From Desulforamulus hydrothermalis Lam5 = DSM 18033 (GTDB lineage Bacteria; Bacillota; Desulfotomaculia; Desulfotomaculales; Desulfotomaculaceae): a DNA stretch of 64,000 nucleotides. The notes under the pieces were generated by a model. It was not told the DNA's origin and ran no database searches. It saw only the letters and a list, made by a program, of their open reading frames with translations. Where the stretch lies: assembly GCF_000315365.1 (NCBI RefSeq), contig NZ_CAOS01000003.1:310001-374000 (forward strand), in the 5' to 3' direction. The translations under genes and the position numbers were made by a program. Shown here in pieces: positions 60,377 through 64,000 of this stretch. How positions within the stretch are numbered: the stretch's first letter is position 1; each line of letters begins with the position of its first letter.

Positions 60377-62146
60377 TTGATACACAGCACTGCTGAGTTC
60401 GCCCGGTATACCCTTATCATCCCAGCCGCGCAGTTGATAATACCTTTGTACCATGCCGGCCAGTTCATCCCGGCTGATGCCACGGCCTGCCAAGGGTTGT
60501 TTAAATATTTTGTCCGGCAGGGTATCGTGGCGCCGGTCAAAGCCACAACGCAAGTTAAACATGCGGTTTAATGTGATGATGCGGTTAGCCGTCTGCCTTA
60601 GGTCGCCAACTTCATAGCTATACCCTGTAAGCACCCGCAGCAGTTCCTGCAGTTGTTCCCATTGCACCAAATCCCTGAAAAACACGCACAAAATTAAGGT
60701 GTTAAAAACGGTAAGCCGGTTTTCATATTCAATGTACAACTCCGGTTTGCCCTCAACGGTGTCTGGATTTATCACACCTGACAGTTCCGGTTTATAAAAG
60801 GTAGCCCTTAAATGGCAGGCCCCTCTGGCCGAGGTGGCATATCCCAGCCCTACCCCCTTTAATATTCGGGGATCATAACCGGCCGGTTCCATTCCCTTAA
60901 CATGCACTGCTTCCTCAGTCATGCCCAGGCGCTCAGCCGCCGGGATGATGCCGTCTGCCAGGACCGCCCCTGCCCCTTCCCGCCGTGCCGTTTGTTCCAG
61001 CAGGCGGGCAGTCGCCGCTGCGTCTCCGTAAGCGATGTCCAGGTTTCCCTTGCCCCTGGCGGTTGCCTCCATAGCCAGGGCTACCAGGTTGCCGGCAGTG
61101 ATGGTATCCATGCCCAGGCGGTCGCACAGGTGGTTGAGATAAATAATCTCGTCCATGTCAGTAATGCAGCATAAACCGCCAAAGGCATAGATTGTTTCGT
61201 ATTCCGGTCCCTCCAACTGCAAACCGCGCCGCAACCCTGTTTTAACAGTAACCAGCTTACCGCAGGCCAACAGGCAGCGGCAGCAAGCCCGGGGCTGTAC
61301 GTGATAATGTTCCAGCAGCCGTTCACCGCTTATTTGCTCCCACTCCGGCAATTCGCCGGCAGACCAATAACGGCTGGGAAAAGCCCCGGCTTTATTGAGC
61401 AGTGCTACCATTCCCGGCGTACCGTAAGTGCGATAAAATTTCACCCCGGGCTGCCCTTGAGCCGAGCGTGCCAGCCCGGTAAGCAGTTCTTGCAGTCCTG
61501 CTTCATCGGCCACCGGACTGCGGGCGGTGCCGTAAAATACTATCCCCTTGACTTTTTTACTGCCCAAAACCGCTCCCATGCCGCCCCGGCCGGCGGAACG
61601 CCAGAAACTGCTCTCCAGACAGGCAAAGGCTACCTGCTGTTCCCCCGCCGGCCCAATTACAACCGCCTGGGCCCCCGGCCTGTTCACTTCTTTTAAAATA
61701 GTTTCTTCGGTCTTTATGGTATCCAAGCCCCAAAGGTGGGCGGCTTCCCTAAAAGCCACCCCCCGGTCGGAAATTTCCAAGTATACCGGCCGATCAGCAC
61801 AACCTTCCACAATTACTGCGTCATAGCCGGCTGCTTTCATGGCCTCTGCCGCTTTGCCGCCGCAGTATGACTCTCCAAAACCTCCGGTCAGCGGTGACCG
61901 GGCAAATACCCCGAACCGGCCCACGCCAAAAAAGCCTGAGCCGGTGGCAGGGCCCAAAGCAAATATTAACTTATTGCCCGGGCCCAGCGGGTCGGCTTTT
62001 GCTACATTCTCTTGCCATAACAAATAACTGCCTAACCCCTTCCCCCCCAGGTATTGCGCTAAAACTTCCTCCGGAATGCTTTCCGCCTGATAAAGCCGGT
62101 TAGTTAAATCAATGCGCAGCAGTTTGCCGTAAAAGCCCTTCACCAT
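60371..62146 (-). CDS. Aldehyde:ferredoxin oxidoreductase (AOR), copy 2
   Basis: 591 aa after a run of G (GGGGGGTTAT). Same fold as copy 1: YLGGKGLGSYLLWQE, GRGGMGAVLGSKKVKG (about 187-202), cluster Cys288, Cys291 and Cys295 (CRCLLAC) and a late Cys in LILCVFF. It lies 20 bp after gabT, so succinate semialdehyde to succinate is the proposed reaction. No ferredoxin gene is attached; it may share the one at 58266-58667. Divergence from copy 1 fits a different aldehyde. Confidence 0.9.
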   Translation of the reverse strand: MVKGFYGKLLRIDLTNRLYQAESIPEEVLAQYLGGKGLGSYLLWQENVAKADPLGPGNKLIFALGPATGSGFFGVGRFGVFARSPLTGGFGESYCGGKAAEAMKAAGYDAVIVEGCADRPVYLEISDRGVAFREAAHLWGLDTIKTEETILKEVNRPGAQAVVIGPAGEQQVAFACLESSFWRSAGRGGMGAVLGSKKVKGIVFYGTARSPVADEAGLQELLTGLARSAQGQPGVKFYRTYGTPGMVALLNKAGAFPSRYWSAGELPEWEQISGERLLEHYHVQPRACCRCLLACGKLVTVKTGLRRGLQLEGPEYETIYAFGGLCCITDMDEIIYLNHLCDRLGMDTITAGNLVALAMEATARGKGNLDIAYGDAAATARLLEQTARREGAGAVLADGIIPAAERLGMTEEAVHVKGMEPAGYDPRILKGVGLGYATSARGACHLRATFYKPELSGVINPDTVEGKPELYIEYENRLTVFNTLILCVFFRDLVQWEQLQELLRVLTGYSYEVGDLRQTANRIITLNRMFNLRCGFDRRHDTLPDKIFKQPLAGRGISRDELAGMVQRYYQLRGWDDKGIPGELSSAVYQT

Positions 62147-62166
62147 ATAACCCCCCGTTAGAATAT

Positions 62167-63501
62167 CTATTTTTGGTTAACAGCTGATGTCAGGGATTCT
62201 TCCAGGATATCCAGCGCTTCATTTAGTTGACCGTCAGTCATGACCAGGGGGGGGAGAAATCTCAGTACATTGCTGAAAATGCCGGCTGCCAGCACCACCA
62301 GGCCACGTTTGTAACACTCTGCCACCAGCCGGGCTGTTAATTCTTGATCAGGTTCCCTGGTTTGACGGTCTTTAACAAACTCTACCGCAACCATAGCACC
62401 TAAACCCCGCACATCGCCAATAGCCGGGAATTTTTCCTGCATGTCCTTCAGCCGTTCTTTAATCTGTGCGCCGATACAGTTAGCTCTTGCACAAAGATCT
62501 TCCCTCTGGATCTTATCTATTACCGCCAGGGCGGCTGTGCAGGCAATCGGGTTCCCTCCGTAAGTACCGCCAATCTCACCGGGATTAGGAGCATCCATGA
62601 CATCCGCCCGCCCCACCACGGCACTTATTGGAAAACCGGCCGCAATGGCTTTTGATAAGGTCATTAAATCCGGTTGCAAATCATAATGCTCACATGCAAA
62701 CATTTTGCCGGTTCTGCCAAAGCCTGTTTGTACCTCATCTGCTATGAACACTATGTCATTCTCCTGGCAAATGGCTTGCAAGCCGGGCAGGAATTCCGGC
62801 GGCGGCACGATAAATCCTCCCTCGCCCTGCACCGGTTCGGCAATTACGGCCGCTATTTTATCAGCCGGGCACTCGGCGGTAAAAAACCGCTCCAGTTGTT
62901 CCAAACAGCGGAGGCCGCAACCAGGGTATTGCAAACCATAGTAACAACGGTAACAGTAGGCTGAAGGAATTTTATAAACATCCGGGGCAAAAGGACCAAA
63001 ACCGTATTTATAGGGTTTTACCTTGCTGGTTAAGGTCATGGCCATTAAAGTACGGCCGTGAAAACCGCATTCCAGGGAAATAATGCCGGTTTTCCCTGTG
63101 TATTTACGGGCAATCTTAACGGCGTTTTCCACTGCCTCCGCCCCGCTGTTGGCAAACATCGCCTTTTTGGGGTACTCGCCGGGCGTAAGGGACACCAATT
63201 TTTCAGCCAGGTTGACATAGGGTTCATACATTGAAACATGAAAGCATGGGTGAAGGTACTTAGCCAACTGCTCCTTAACTGCCTCAATAACATCGTCCGG
63301 GCAGTGGCCCACGTTGGTTACACCAATGCCGCAGGCAAAATCGATCAAAATATTGCCGTCTACATCGGTAATTAATGCCCCCTTGGCTCTGTCAACAAAA
63401 AATTTCCCGGTATTGCCAACCCCCCTTGCCACATACTGCCGGCGTTTTTCTAACAGCTGTGCCGATTGAGGACCCGGAATGTCGGTTTTTAATCTGGTCA
63501 T
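62167..63501 (-). CDS. gabT: 4-aminobutyrate aminotransferase
   Basis: 444 aa, class III PLP aminotransferase; start after GGGAGGAAATTAAT. GabT-like order: PGPQSAQLLEKRRQYVARG, FACGIGVTNVGHCP, FANSGAEAVENAVKIAR, the Cys-rich YCYRC...C...C insert (Cys183, 186, 195, 199), AEPVQGEGGF, DEVQTGFGRTG and PLP lysine Lys284 in LSKAIAAGFP. Converts GABA and 2-oxoglutarate to succinate semialdehyde and glutamate. First gene of the second sigma-54 operon. Confidence 0.92.
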   Translation of the reverse strand: MTRLKTDIPGPQSAQLLEKRRQYVARGVGNTGKFFVDRAKGALITDVDGNILIDFACGIGVTNVGHCPDDVIEAVKEQLAKYLHPCFHVSMYEPYVNLAEKLVSLTPGEYPKKAMFANSGAEAVENAVKIARKYTGKTGIISLECGFHGRTLMAMTLTSKVKPYKYGFGPFAPDVYKIPSAYCYRCYYGLQYPGCGLRCLEQLERFFTAECPADKIAAVIAEPVQGEGGFIVPPPEFLPGLQAICQENDIVFIADEVQTGFGRTGKMFACEHYDLQPDLMTLSKAIAAGFPISAVVGRADVMDAPNPGEIGGTYGGNPIACTAALAVIDKIQREDLCARANCIGAQIKERLKDMQEKFPAIGDVRGLGAMVAVEFVKDRQTREPDQELTARLVAECYKRGLVVLAAGIFSNVLRFLPPLVMTDGQLNEALDILEESLTSAVNQK

Positions 63502-63542
63502 ATTAATTTCCTCCCTGTGTTTTAGTATTAACTGATTGGTTA

Positions 63543-63558
63543 TGCAAGGTATATGCCA
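63543..63558 (-). promoter_or_regulatory. Sigma-54 promoter of the gabT operon
   Basis: Minus-strand TGGCATATACCTTGCA, with GG and GC at the -24/-12 spacing and TTGCA at the -12 side, 41 bp before the gabT start. Confidence 0.8.
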
Positions 63559-63639
63559 AATAAGCTAACACAACAACGGTTAATAAACTTTCCACACTAA
63601 GCTGACTGACCACGCTGCCTACCCCCCCCCCAAAAAAAA

Positions 63640-63665
63640 ATCGTACCACCGGCCGGTGATACGAT
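63640..63665 (-). terminator. Intrinsic terminator of the L,D-transpeptidase
   Basis: ATCGTA, ACCGGCCGGT and TACGAT form a long palindromic stem; on the minus strand nine T and ten G follow. Element D abuts it, lying between it and the gene. Confidence 0.8.
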
Positions 63666-63727
63666 CAGAATGTTCATATGAAGTTGGCCGGTGGTTTATA
63701 CGCCCCTTCAGCCCTGGCACCGATACA
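63666..63727 (+). repeat. Terminator-associated repeat, copy D (partial, diverged)
   Basis: Starts CAGAATGTT directly after the terminator hairpin, then GCCGGTGGTTTATACGCCCC and GCCCTGGCACCGATAC, matching the ordered blocks of copies A-C. It runs to the stop codon of the L,D-transpeptidase. Confidence 0.6.
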
Positions 63728-64000
63728 TTACGATTTGTTTCTGATTTCAACCTGCGTGCCCAGCGGCACCATACTGTACAATTCTTCTGCATCCCGGTTA
63801 TTTAAACGAATACAGCCGCCCGAAGCGTCGCGGCCGATAGAAGCCGGTTCGTTGGTGCCATGGATGCCGTATTTATGGCCAACCGGCGCTCTGGCGTCAT
63901 GGTCGGCCCGTTTATCCTTGTCATCCGGCACTGCCAAACCCATCCAACGGGTGCCGTAAAGGGAATCCTGGCCGGCCGGGAAAGATAGTTTATTGACAAT
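63728..64000 (-). CDS. L,D-transpeptidase (YkuD), N-terminus beyond the window
   Basis: The frame is open to the window edge; 90 codons are visible. The YkuD active site is complete: HGTNEPASIGRDASGGCIRL (His, Ser, Cys, Arg) followed by NRDAEELYSMVPLGTQVEI. Cross-links peptidoglycan 3-3; in spore formers such small enzymes often act in the spore cortex or coat. Upstream text TRWMGLAV and KYGIHG also fits the fold. Confidence 0.88.
   Translation of the reverse strand: MVNKLSFPAGQDSLYGTRWMGLAVPDDKDKRADHDARAPVGHKYGIHGTNEPASIGRDASGGCIRLNNRDAEELYSMVPLGTQVEIRNKS

Overview
The window looks like chromosome of a spore-forming, anaerobic, low-to-mid GC Firmicute, most like the Desulfotomaculum/Peptococcaceae group. 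This is an inference from gene content: Firmicute-type AddAB, AGGAGG ribosome sites, spore-coat-type proteins, tungsten/ferredoxin-linked aldehyde oxidoreductases, TauE/SafE permeases and a eukaryote-type hexokinase. No rRNA, tRNA or CRISPR array was recognised.

Layout. 1-5.4 kb (minus): two diverged copies of a TauE/SafE permease, the second followed by a coupled membrane protein. Each permease is preceded by a transposase-like gene, intact at 4.0-5.4 kb and reduced to a stop-containing remnant at 1.36-1.47 kb, so the unit was probably tandemly duplicated. 5.9-8.6 kb: a MoxR ATPase/VWA protein pair. 8.8-12.1 kb: small unknown genes, hexokinase and a CPBP protease. 12.1-19.4 kb: addB-addA. 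19.5-21 kb: a DMT exporter and a small unknown gene.

21-39 kb is a probable spore-surface locus: a LysM protein, three tandem CsxC/SPOCS-like coat proteins, two proteins built on an EIKxEVS repeat (one with about 27 motifs and a near-identical 129-bp tandem array), four glycosyltransferases (several fused to TPR-like regions), a methyltransferase, two acidic/TPR accessory proteins and a Cys-rich coat-like protein. The three CsxC-like genes share a promoter-like motif at a fixed distance from the start codon.

39-50 kb: threonine synthase, a Na/Pi cotransporter, a polar amino-acid ABC transporter, a sigma-54 activator, and an OmpR-type two-component system. The two-component system is followed by small secreted helical proteins. 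A related helical protein at 54 kb has the same 11-bp direct repeats in front of it, which suggests one regulon. At 50.8-53.7 kb a 2.17-kb IS21-family element has split a CAP-domain gene; removing it with one 5-bp target copy restores the frame.

54.7-63.5 kb holds two sigma-54 operons. The first has putrescine aminotransferase (PatA), a four-cluster ferredoxin, an aldehyde:ferredoxin oxidoreductase (AOR), a MoaD-like protein and an APC permease. The second has GABA aminotransferase (GabT) and a second AOR. Together they could take putrescine to succinate with ferredoxin-linked AORs in place of the usual NAD(P) aldehyde dehydrogenases. The window ends in an L,D-transpeptidase.

A family of short inverted-repeat elements (at least four copies: 19.4, 39.1, 47.2 and 63.7 kb) sits directly against intrinsic-terminator hairpins, in two cases between two near-identical hairpins.
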